This document shows positions 51,659 through 59,491 of a stretch of DNA of 64,000 bases, piece after piece (position 1 is the stretch's first letter; every line of letters starts with the position of its first letter). Origin of the DNA: JAVBQB01 sp031549265 (GTDB taxonomy: Bacteria > Bacillota > Clostridia > Oscillospirales > JAVBQB01); the NCBI GenBank assembly GCA_031549265.1, contig JAVBQB010000001.1:62001-126000 (forward strand), given 5' to 3'. Position numbers and translations under genes: made by a program. The notes under the pieces were generated by a model. The model was not told the origin of the DNA. It saw nothing but the letters and a program-made list of their open reading frames with translations, and did not search any database.

Positions 51659-52906
51659 TTATATCGAATTACCCGCCGTAAAACCGGTGGTCCAGGCGAT
51701 TTGTAAGTTGTGACCTCCTGTATAGGCGTCAAGATCGAGAACCTCGCCGGCAAAATACAGTCCGTTAACCAACTTCGACTGCATCGTTCGCTGGTTGATA
51801 TCTTTTACCGACACTCCGCCGGAGGTGATTACGGCCTCGTCGATCGGACGCGGTCCGGTAATCTTGACCTCAAAAGCCTTCATTAGCTCGACCAGCGACC
51901 GCCGCTGAGCTTTTGTCACCGAATGCACGCGCGTGTCTGGCGGTATCCCCGATTTCTCCACCGCGACAGGAATCATGGTCTTGTGGAAAAGTCCGGAAAG
52001 CGCATTTGAAAACTCACGATTTTTATATAATTCAAAGTCGCGCAGTATACGCTGTTCAAGCTTTGCGTGATCAAGAGCCGGTTTAAGATCAATTACGGCG
52101 CGGTAAGACGTTTTGTCATATGAGCGCATATGCGCGCTGGCGCTGAGTATAACCGGGCCGGATAACCCGAAATGGGTGAACAGCATCTCGCCGAAATCCG
52201 AAAAAACCTGATGGCGTTCATGATCAAGAATTGTTACCCCGACATTCCGCAGAGAGAGCCCCTGCATCCTGGAACAAATGTCAAGATCAGCTTCAAGTGG
52301 AACCAGCGACGCGCGAGGAGGAATTATCTTGTGCCCGGAGGCTTCGGCAAAAGCGTAACCGTCACCGGTCGAGCCCGTTTTTGGATAAGACAGCCCGCCG
52401 GTTGTAATGACAGCGGCGTCACAGGCGATTTCCCCGCCGCTGACGGCGACCGCGGCGACTCCCCCGTCCCGGATAATCAACTGGTGCGCTTTGGCGGCAA
52501 TAACCTTGACACGTCCTGAGTCCAGATATTTCTCAAGTGCTTCAAGAACGTCGGAGGATTTGCTAGAGGCCGGAAAGACTCTGCCGCCGCGTTCAGTGAC
52601 CAACTCGAGTCCCAGCTCTTCGAAGAAAAGCATGGTATCCGCAGGGCCAAACGCCGAGACGGAGCTGTGTAGAAACTGATGGTTGCACGTAACGTTCTCG
52701 AGAAACTGCGCGTCTGAGCAGTTGTTGGTCAGATTGCAGCGGCCTTTGCCTGTGATAAGCAGCTTGCGGCCTAGCTTCGAGTTTTTTTCAACCAGTGTGA
52801 CGCTGTGCCCCCTATGCGCCGCGACACCGGCGGCAATCATCCCGGCCGCTCCGCCGCCGATGACCACCACCCGTTTTTTTGACTCACTCGTCTTCAGGTT
52901 TATCAT
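51659..52906 (-). CDS. NAD(P)/FAD-dependent oxidoreductase, HI0933/YhiN (BaiN-like) family
   Basis: 415-residue flavoprotein. Dinucleotide-binding VVVIGGGAAGMIAAGVAA near 13-30, the family's GRKLLITGKGRCNLTNN, ITTGGLSYPKTGSTGDGYAFAE and the C-terminal GLYFAGEVLDLDAYTGGHNLQIAWTTG. Members are annotated BaiN (bile acid 7-dehydroxylation reductase), but most have no proven substrate. Its start overlaps the upstream rpiR-family gene by 23 nt, indicating coupled expression. Confidence 0.87.
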   Translation of the reverse strand: MINLKTSESKKRVVVIGGGAAGMIAAGVAAHRGHSVTLVEKNSKLGRKLLITGKGRCNLTNNCSDAQFLENVTCNHQFLHSSVSAFGPADTMLFFEELGLELVTERGGRVFPASSKSSDVLEALEKYLDSGRVKVIAAKAHQLIIRDGGVAAVAVSGGEIACDAAVITTGGLSYPKTGSTGDGYAFAEASGHKIIPPRASLVPLEADLDICSRMQGLSLRNVGVTILDHERHQVFSDFGEMLFTHFGLSGPVILSASAHMRSYDKTSYRAVIDLKPALDHAKLEQRILRDFELYKNREFSNALSGLFHKTMIPVAVEKSGIPPDTRVHSVTKAQRRSLVELMKAFEVKITGPRPIDEAVITSGGVSVKDINQRTMQSKLVNGLYFAGEVLDLDAYTGGHNLQIAWTTGFTAGNSI

Positions 52907-53750
52907 ATACTTTATTATCGTTCCAAATCGTTTCGAGTTTGTCAAACGTCTCGGAAATACCAACCTTCCTTTTCATACCTATCGCGACAATCAGCGCATT
53001 AATAAGGCTCAGAGGCGCTACGAGGGAATCCGCAAAGGACGCCATGTCGCTGTTAGCAAAAAGTGCGACCGATGATATTGGCGCCAGCGGGGACGCCTCG
53101 TTGTCGGTAATCGCGAGCACGTCGGCATTCTGGCTGGCGGCGTACCGCATGGCCTTAATCGTGCGGCGGGAGTACCTGGGGTAGCTGATTCCGACGACAA
53201 CATCACCTTTGCTGACATGCAGCATCTGTTCGAACATCTCACTGACCGAGGAAACGCTGACAGTTCTGACGTTATCAAAAATCAGATTAAGATAAAACCC
53301 CAGAAAGACCGCCAGGGCCGCCGAGGATCGAACTCCAAGTATGTATATTCTCCGGGCGCCGAGAAGCATTTCAATGGCGCGCTCGAAGGATTCGTTGCTG
53401 ATTGATTCCAGTGTTTTGCGAATCTTGTCGATATCGGAATGAAGCACGGTTGACAGGATATCCTGGTCACCGAATATTTCATTACTGACCTCAATGCGCT
53501 GGACTGATGTCAGCTTGTTACGCGCGATCCGCTGCAGTTCTTTTTGGAGGTGCGGATATCCGACAAACCCGAGTTCGGTGGCAAAACGCACTACAGTAGA
53601 TTCGCTCGTGCCCACGGTCTGACCGAGTCGGCTCGCGGTCATGAAGGCCGCTTTATCGTAGTGCGCCATAATATAAGCCGCAATGAGCTTCTGCCCCTTG
53701 GAAAACTCGGGCATCAGCCTGGTAATCTGCCCAATAAGATCGTCTGTCAA
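52884..53750 (-). CDS. MurR/RpiR family transcriptional regulator
   Basis: 288 residues: an N-terminal HTH_6 domain (about 1-80, with TASRLGQTVGTSESTVVRFATELGFVGYP) and a C-terminal SIS sugar-phosphate-binding domain (about 125-260, IYILGVRSSAALAVFLGFYLN). Regulators of this family sense phosphosugars or amino sugars. The start is TTG 53750 with AAGGA upstream. Its ligand and targets are unknown; no sugar genes are adjacent, only the overlapping flavoprotein gene. Confidence 0.9.
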   Translation of the reverse strand: MTDDLIGQITRLMPEFSKGQKLIAAYIMAHYDKAAFMTASRLGQTVGTSESTVVRFATELGFVGYPHLQKELQRIARNKLTSVQRIEVSNEIFGDQDILSTVLHSDIDKIRKTLESISNESFERAIEMLLGARRIYILGVRSSAALAVFLGFYLNLIFDNVRTVSVSSVSEMFEQMLHVSKGDVVVGISYPRYSRRTIKAMRYAASQNADVLAITDNEASPLAPISSVALFANSDMASFADSLVAPLSLINALIVAIGMKRKVGISETFDKLETIWNDNKVYDKPEDE

Positions 53751-53797
53751 TTCTTACATTCCTTCAAATCTATATTCGCCGATACTGTAATTCTATT

Positions 53798-54517
53798 TTA
53801 CATCTGCGTTTTGGGTTTTGTAAAGCACTCAATTTCATTTTCCGTCAAGTGCCGCCAGCAGCCGGGCTTCAGATCGCCGAGCTTCAGCGGCCCGATCTGC
53901 ACCCGCAGCAGCTTTGTTACCGCAAGGCCCGCCGAGTCGCACATCCTTCTGATCTGTCGGTTTCGGCCTTCGTGTATTATGAAAGAAAGCAGAGCGCCGG
54001 TTTCAAATCGGCGAATAACGGACACCTCGCACGGCGTTATAGGATCGTCGCCGATCATTCGCATTTCACGCAGCAAAGGCAATCCGGCTTCGATATCGCC
54101 ATTCGCGAAAACTTGATATTTTTTAGCAAATCCGGATGAAGGATGCATCACGCGGTTGGCAAAATCACCGTCGTTGGTCATAATCAGCAAGCCTTCGGAA
54201 TCCATATCCAGCCGCCCGACGGGGTATAGGCGAGCGCCGATGTCGGCGACCAGTTCGGTTACACAGTGCCTGCCGCGCTCGTCGGACATGGTGGTTACGA
54301 ATTTACGCGGCTTGTTTAGGGCAATGTAAAGCTTTTTGCTGCCGGGCAATAGCGCCGCGCCGTCGATCTCTATTCTGTCGGCGTTAGGGTCGGCGCTTTC
54401 GCCCAGTGACGCGACTCTGCCGTTGATGCTCACCCTGCCATCGGCAATCATGCGTTCGGCGGCACGGCGAGAAGCCACGCCGCCATCCGACATTATCTTT
54501 TGCAGTCTGAAACGCAT
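53798..54517 (-). CDS. rRNA pseudouridine synthase, RsuA/RluB/E/F family
   Basis: 239 residues: S4 domain (RLQKIMSDGGVASRRAAERMIADGRVS) at the N-terminus and catalytic domain with the nucleophile in GRLDMDSEGLLIMTNDGDFA. In Firmicutes this position usually holds RluB (23S U2605). The exact target is not decidable from the sequence. Confidence 0.92.
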   Translation of the reverse strand: MRFRLQKIMSDGGVASRRAAERMIADGRVSINGRVASLGESADPNADRIEIDGAALLPGSKKLYIALNKPRKFVTTMSDERGRHCVTELVADIGARLYPVGRLDMDSEGLLIMTNDGDFANRVMHPSSGFAKKYQVFANGDIEAGLPLLREMRMIGDDPITPCEVSVIRRFETGALLSFIIHEGRNRQIRRMCDSAGLAVTKLLRVQIGPLKLGDLKPGCWRHLTENEIECFTKPKTQM

Positions 54518-54605
54518 GTGTTTTTCTCCGATTCAATTGCAGATTTGCATATTCAAAACGATTAGACAGTCATCTTTGGATTAGAAGCAAAATAAAGCGC
54601 GAGAG

Positions 54606-55685
54606 TTACTTTTCGCGGTTCACGCAGGCAACATTACCGTCAAAATAAAGCGATTCAACGGCAATCACCTTGCCGTCGAGCGTAACAGTTACTTCGCCCG
54701 CGCGGTCACCCGCGTGTATAGGAGCCTGCACGAAGTCGGGCAGCTTAGCGGACATCCGTACATTCGCGAATTCCTTGTCGCTGAGTCCGCGAATTATGGG
54801 GTTGCGCGGACTGACGCTGACCGACTGAGCGGTGCCAGACAGGACGCGGATATTTTCGACCGATTTGCCGGTATCCAGAAGAACACGCGGCGGATAGTCG
54901 TCGAAGCAGGAGTTAATCATGTTGATATGGTCGTTCCAGTCGTCGGGCGCGCTGAGCGTCACAGCGATCAGGCGCTGGCCGTCCCTGCTTGCGCTGGATA
55001 CAAGGCAGCGCCCCGCTTTTTTGGTAAAACCGGTCTTGACGCCGTCCGAGCCTTCCAGCATCCAGAGGAGCTTGTTGTGGTTGCGCAGACTGTGACCCGG
55101 GATATTGTCGGACTTGGAGGAGACGATTTCGGCAAAGTCCGGGATATTCATCGCGTACGCTGAGAGCTTTGCCATGTCCCGGGCGGTTGAGTAATGATCC
55201 TTGTGGTCGAGACCGTGAGGATTCGCAAACGAACTCTCGGTTAGCTCAAGGCGTGATGCGGTTTCGTTCATCATCCGGGCGAAGGTCTCGGTATCGCCCG
55301 CGACATAGAGAGCTAGCGCGGTCGCGGCGTCGTTGCCGGAAACCATAAGGAGGCCATGCAGCAGCTCACCGACGGTAATGCGTTCCCCCTCACGCAGGTA
55401 CATCGAAGAGCCTTCGACTTTTGGCGGTTCAGGCCCGATTGTGACCACTTCGTCAAGAGACGCGTGCTCAAGGACGACGACGGCCGTCATAATCTTCGTT
55501 GTGCTGGCGATGAGCATCTTTTTATCCGCGTTTTTCTCGAACAGAACGCGATCCATAAGCGGATCATAGACAATAGCGCTTTGCGCCGATACCGAAACGG
55601 CGTAAGCGGGAGCTGTAAACAGAATGAGTGCCGTGAGCATGCAGAAAAGCCGGGTCATGCAGAGTTTGGGCGCGTTATTCCTCAA
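54606..55685 (-). CDS. D-alanyl-D-alanine carboxypeptidase (DacB/DacF type, serine-type)
   Basis: Low-molecular-weight PBP trimming the stem peptide. 359 residues with signal peptide ending near PAYAVS, catalytic SxxK in IASTTKIMTA, SxN in VSGNDAATALAL, KTG in SDGVKTGFTKKAGRC, and a C-terminal PBP5-C-like beta domain. Two starts are possible: TTG 55685 (Shine-Dalgarno AGAGG at 9 nt, chosen) or ATG 55658 (no Shine-Dalgarno but a cleaner signal peptide). It overlaps ytfJ. DacF-type enzymes adjust spore cortex cross-linking; the sporulation neighbours support that. Confidence 0.9.
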   Translation of the reverse strand: MRNNAPKLCMTRLFCMLTALILFTAPAYAVSVSAQSAIVYDPLMDRVLFEKNADKKMLIASTTKIMTAVVVLEHASLDEVVTIGPEPPKVEGSSMYLREGERITVGELLHGLLMVSGNDAATALALYVAGDTETFARMMNETASRLELTESSFANPHGLDHKDHYSTARDMAKLSAYAMNIPDFAEIVSSKSDNIPGHSLRNHNKLLWMLEGSDGVKTGFTKKAGRCLVSSASRDGQRLIAVTLSAPDDWNDHINMINSCFDDYPPRVLLDTGKSVENIRVLSGTAQSVSVSPRNPIIRGLSDKEFANVRMSAKLPDFVQAPIHAGDRAGEVTVTLDGKVIAVESLYFDGNVACVNREK

Positions 55686-56082
55686 AGTCTTCAGCCTCTT
55701 TTTTTGCCTTTTGTTTATTTATAAAGCTGTCGAGCTTGTCCACAATATCGGGGATCATCTCAACGACTCTGTCTATTGTGTTGCCCGCGGGCTTGGCGAC
55801 CGGCATAAGTTTGACAGTGTCGCCCTGAACAATCAGGAACGCGACCGGAGAGATATTGACGCCCGCTCCGCTTCCGCCGCCGAAGCTGAGATCCGCGGCT
55901 TTTTCGTTATTGCTCATATCCGCGCCGCCAGCTCCGAAACCGAATGCAACTTTCGAAACCGGAATAATCGTCGTGCCGTCAGGAGTGGTGATTGCCTTCC
56001 CTACCACGGTGTCAACATCGATCATTTCACGCAGTTTTTCCATCACCGTGGACATTAGATCGCCAACTGGGTGCTTATCCAT
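55675..56082 (-). CDS. ytfJ: GerW/YtfJ family sporulation protein
   Basis: 135 residues with the family core DVDTVVGKAITTPDGTTIIPVSKVAFGFGAGG, a Gly-rich stretch (SFGGGSGAGVNISPVAFLIV) and a charged C-terminus. GerW is needed for spore germination in Bacillus. It overlaps the upstream DUF2953 gene by 8 nt and the dacB-type gene downstream by 11 nt, forming a three-gene sporulation cluster. Confidence 0.92.
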   Translation of the reverse strand: MDKHPVGDLMSTVMEKLREMIDVDTVVGKAITTPDGTTIIPVSKVAFGFGAGGADMSNNEKAADLSFGGGSGAGVNISPVAFLIVQGDTVKLMPVAKPAGNTIDRVVEMIPDIVDKLDSFINKQKAKKEAEDFEE

Positions 56083-56707
56083 TTTTTAATCCGCCTTTCG
56101 CATTTAGGTTTTTCTTTGGTGCATGGAGGTAAATCATCAGCGCGCGGAATCCACTTGAAAACGCGATCGCAAATATTCGCCATATTACAATTGAAATCTC
56201 GATGTCAAGGCTTGCTTTAATTTTCGATGCGGAAAAATCCATGTCCAGCGATATGTGCTTCTTTCGGATTTTGAAGTAATTTTTCATCATCGGGAATACA
56301 ATTGAGACTCCGGCTGCCGAATAGCCGTACAGCTTCGCCGTGCTTACAGGGTCGGATGTCGCGACAACAACAGTGACGAACAATCGGTCGAACCGCAGGC
56401 CGCGCAGAAACCGGTCCGCAGCGCGGAAACCGACCTTTGCAAACGCCATGATTTCATCAAAGCCGATCGTTCTCCCGGGTTTCTCCGGCTTTTCCTTCGG
56501 TTTCTTCACTTTATCACGCTTTGGCTTGGACACTTTTGCTTGAGCCGGTTTCTTCTTTTTTTGCGGATACACCTTAATCCTAAACAGGCCAAAGCGGGCA
56601 ACAACTTTGAGGTCGCTGTCAAAAAACTTCACCGATACGCCGATACGCGAAATCAGCAAGCATATAAGAAGAACCAAAATCGAGAGGCAGATTATCAGCC
56701 CGACCAC
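56075..56707 (-). CDS. DUF2953 domain-containing membrane protein
   Basis: About 210 residues: N-terminal helix (GLIICLSILVLLICLLISRI), a strand-rich segment RIGVSVKFFDSDLKVVARFGLFRIKVYP, a highly basic KKKKPAQAKVSKPKRDK linker and a C-terminal region with a hydrophobic segment. DUF2953 proteins habitually precede ytfJ in spore formers; no function is known. A GTG at 56707 behind GAGGTGG is preferred to the longer frame to 56785, which lacks family sequence. Confidence 0.82.
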   Translation of the reverse strand: MVGLIICLSILVLLICLLISRIGVSVKFFDSDLKVVARFGLFRIKVYPQKKKKPAQAKVSKPKRDKVKKPKEKPEKPGRTIGFDEIMAFAKVGFRAADRFLRGLRFDRLFVTVVVATSDPVSTAKLYGYSAAGVSIVFPMMKNYFKIRKKHISLDMDFSASKIKASLDIEISIVIWRIFAIAFSSGFRALMIYLHAPKKNLNAKGGLKNG

Positions 56708-56893
56708 ATCAGTAACCACCTCAATAACAAATGCCCAACACTGTGATGCCAAGGGAGAAGCGGGAGAAAAGCAATATTGCCTCATCAGTATTCCCGTAAC
56801 TTTGGATAATAAAACATGATGTCTGCGTCACCGCGCGGCAATAATTAGAATTATTCGATCAGAGATAATGGACAGAACTATGCGTTTGCGGAT

Positions 56894-57553
56894 TTATAAT
56901 GGAAACCAACCGAACAGCCTGCCCGGAAAGAACGCCACTTGGGTGATAACGTTAGAGAAAAGCGTTATCAGATATACAATTGGGGCGCGCAGCCAGCCAA
57001 AAAACATAATGGCGAATAGGACAATCATGCCGTATTGTTCAAATCTCAAAATTTGGTAGTACCAGGCATCGGGCAGGAAAGACAGAAGTATTTTCGAGCC
57101 GTCCAGCGGCGGAAGCGGAATCAGGTTAAAGACGCCGAGACCTATGTTGATCTGCGCAAGTATTTGAAAGAAATCTACAAAGTATTGCGCTATACTCAGC
57201 GGTAGATAAATTGATATCGATAGCAGAAAGAGCGATATAATAGCGATTATGAAATTAACGGAAGGGCCCGCAAGCGCGGTAAGCGCCATTCCCGTTTTTG
57301 GTTTTTTGAAGTAGCGCATGTCGACCTGCACGGGCTTAGCCCAGCCGAAGCCGACTAAAATAAGCAGCAGCAATCCGAGCGGATCAATGTGCTTTATCGG
57401 GTTGAGGGACAGGCGGCCCTGCTCCCTCGCTGTATTGTCGCCCAATCGGTACGCGATATAACCGTGCCCAATTTCGTGCAGAATTATCGCAATGAGCGCG
57501 GCAGGAATAATAAAGAAGTTTGGATAAGTGAAGAGCGAGGCAAAATCAGGCAC
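56894..57553 (-). CDS. Site-2 protease family (M50B) membrane protein, PDZ-less
   Basis: 219 residues, polytopic, with zinc motif HEIGH at 26-30, GRLSLNPIKHIDPLG, and the second motif NLIPLPPLDGSKIL supplying the third ligand. It lacks a PDZ and is the short soluble-loop type common beside segregation (scpA/B) genes in Firmicutes; those genes are not here. The GTG start has AGGGGG upstream. It follows lysA and differs from RseP at 2948. Confidence 0.9.
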   Translation of the reverse strand: MPDFASLFTYPNFFIIPAALIAIILHEIGHGYIAYRLGDNTAREQGRLSLNPIKHIDPLGLLLLILVGFGWAKPVQVDMRYFKKPKTGMALTALAGPSVNFIIAIISLFLLSISIYLPLSIAQYFVDFFQILAQINIGLGVFNLIPLPPLDGSKILLSFLPDAWYYQILRFEQYGMIVLFAIMFFGWLRAPIVYLITLFSNVITQVAFFPGRLFGWFPL

Positions 57554-57577
57554 AGGCTATCCCCCTAGAGCGGTAAA

Positions 57578-58879
57578 TCAAACGTCGCATTTAACAATAT
57601 CGTCGTAGGTTTCACGGCGGACAACCAGACGGTATGTTCCGTCCGCCACCATGACTACAGGAGGCTTTGGCAGCCTGTTGTAATTGGAGGCCATTGAATA
57701 ATTATACGCGCCAGTCGCTAGTACAGCCAGCAGCTCACCGGCATGCGCGGCGGGTAACGCAACGTCCTTGGAGATAAGGTCTCCGCTTTCGCAGCAGCGC
57801 CCCGCGATCGTGACGGTCGTGGTGCATTCGTCGTTTGCGCGTTCCGGCAGGATGGCGTTATATATCGCGCCGTAAAGGGCGTACCTCGGGTTGTCGGTCA
57901 TGCCGCCGTCCACGGCTACATAGTTGCAAATCCCCGGTATTTCTTTGACCGAACCAATCGTGTAAACCGTAATACCCGACGGCGCGATTATCGACCGTCC
58001 CGGTTCAAGTACCAGATCAGGCAACGGGATACCGAGCTCCGCGGAACATTTGGTAACGGCATGCGCGATTGTTTCAGCGACCACCGCAAGCTCGGGCGGG
58101 TCATGCGACTCGATATACTGTATTCCAAAACCGCCGCCGAGGTTCAATTCGCTGATTGTGTAGCCGAGCTCTCTTTTGATATCGCTGAGGAATTGCATCA
58201 GTACCTTTACAGCGAGCTCGAACGGCTCGGTATCAAATATCTGCGAGCCGATATGGCAATGAACGCCTTTCAGATTTACGTTTTTCAGCGTTAATGATTC
58301 CCGGACAATATCGAGAGCCTCGCCGTTTTCAAGAGCGACGCCGAATTTCGAGTCGATCTTGCCGGTGGTGATGAATTCGTGGGTGTGCGCGTCAATGCCG
58401 GGCTTTATCCGAAACGAGATGTCGGCTGTCTTGCCCATTCTTCCGGCGATCCGATCCAACAGAGACAGTTCCTCGCGGTTATCGACCACAAACCGGTAAA
58501 CGCCGCACTGCAAAGCATATTCAAGTTCCGCGGCGGTCTTGTTGTTGCCGTGGAAGAAGATTTTGCCCGCCGGAAAACCTGCCCGCATCGCAGTAAAGAG
58601 CTCGCCGCCGGAGACAACGTCGGCCGCCATTCCCTCTTCTTCAAGCAGCCTGTAGAGCGCTGTAAAGCTCATTGCCTTGCTGGCGTACGCAATCATCACA
58701 TTGCCGTCATAATGCTTCTTCAAGGTATTGTTGAAAGCACGGCAAGCCGTCCTTATGTAACCTTCGTCCAGGATAAAAAGAGGGGTGCCGTATTCTTTGG
58801 CGAGATCGGGCACGGATACTCCGCCAATTGTCAGAATTCCATTTTGTGTTGTGCCGAGACTCTGGGACATTAGGCGCAT
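57578..58879 (-). CDS. lysA: Diaminopimelate decarboxylase
   Basis: PLP enzyme making lysine from meso-DAP. 433 residues with the PLP Lys in MIAYASKAMSFTAL, FHGNNKTAAELEYAL, HCHIGSQI, GGGFGIQY, EPGRSI and RCCESGD motifs. The start is ATG 58879 behind GGAGGACAAT. It sits apart from the riboswitch-controlled asd-dapAB and shows no lysine riboswitch of its own here. Confidence 0.96.
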   Translation of the reverse strand: MRLMSQSLGTTQNGILTIGGVSVPDLAKEYGTPLFILDEGYIRTACRAFNNTLKKHYDGNVMIAYASKAMSFTALYRLLEEEGMAADVVSGGELFTAMRAGFPAGKIFFHGNNKTAAELEYALQCGVYRFVVDNREELSLLDRIAGRMGKTADISFRIKPGIDAHTHEFITTGKIDSKFGVALENGEALDIVRESLTLKNVNLKGVHCHIGSQIFDTEPFELAVKVLMQFLSDIKRELGYTISELNLGGGFGIQYIESHDPPELAVVAETIAHAVTKCSAELGIPLPDLVLEPGRSIIAPSGITVYTIGSVKEIPGICNYVAVDGGMTDNPRYALYGAIYNAILPERANDECTTTVTIAGRCCESGDLISKDVALPAAHAGELLAVLATGAYNYSMASNYNRLPKPPVVMVADGTYRLVVRRETYDDIVKCDV

Positions 58880-58891
58880 ATTGTCCTCCAA

Positions 58892-59491
58892 TTAGATAAT
58901 ATCAGTATCAATCAGGCTCAAAATATAGCTCAGTAGTTCACTTCGTCCATGCCGGTCTTTCGCCGAAAAAGGAAAGACCTTTACGTCGTCCACACATTCG
59001 AGACGAAGCCTTACGGCGTCAATATCCATTTCGTTTATTCGGCGCAGCTTGTCCATCTTGTTGGCTACGACAGCATAGTGCAGACCTCTGTCGCGAAAAA
59101 ATCTGGACATTTGCACATCGTCGTTCGTCGGTTCGTGCCGTGCATCCACAATCAGCAGTCCCAGCGCTATTTCCTGGGAAAAGCTGAAGTAATTATCCAT
59201 CAGCGCGCCCCAATCACGCCGCTGAGCGTGCGAAACCGAGGCGTAGCCGTATCCGGGCAGATCAACCAAATAGAACTTTTTATCAACCATATACAGATTG
59301 ACGTGCGCCGTTTTACCCGGAGTGTTGGACGTGCGCGCCAGCGACTTGCGGTTGACCAGGGTGTTGATTACAGATGATTTGCCGACATTGGATCTTCCGG
59401 CCATCACAACTTGAGGCAAACCGTCTCTCGGGAAGTCTTTTTCAGAGGCGGCTGAACGTATAAACATGCAGTTGGAAAGATTAATATTCAT
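58892..59491 (-). CDS. engB: Ribosome biogenesis GTPase YsxC/EngB
   Basis: 199 residues with G1 AGRSNVGKSS, G2 around TPGKT, G3 DLPGYG, G4 NKMDK and G5 SAKDR, so all GTPase boxes are intact. It acts in 50S assembly. It overlaps the lon stop by 1 nt, the standard clpX-lon-engB arrangement. Confidence 0.96.
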   Translation of the reverse strand: MNINLSNCMFIRSAASEKDFPRDGLPQVVMAGRSNVGKSSVINTLVNRKSLARTSNTPGKTAHVNLYMVDKKFYLVDLPGYGYASVSHAQRRDWGALMDNYFSFSQEIALGLLIVDARHEPTNDDVQMSRFFRDRGLHYAVVANKMDKLRRINEMDIDAVRLRLECVDDVKVFPFSAKDRHGRSELLSYILSLIDTDII

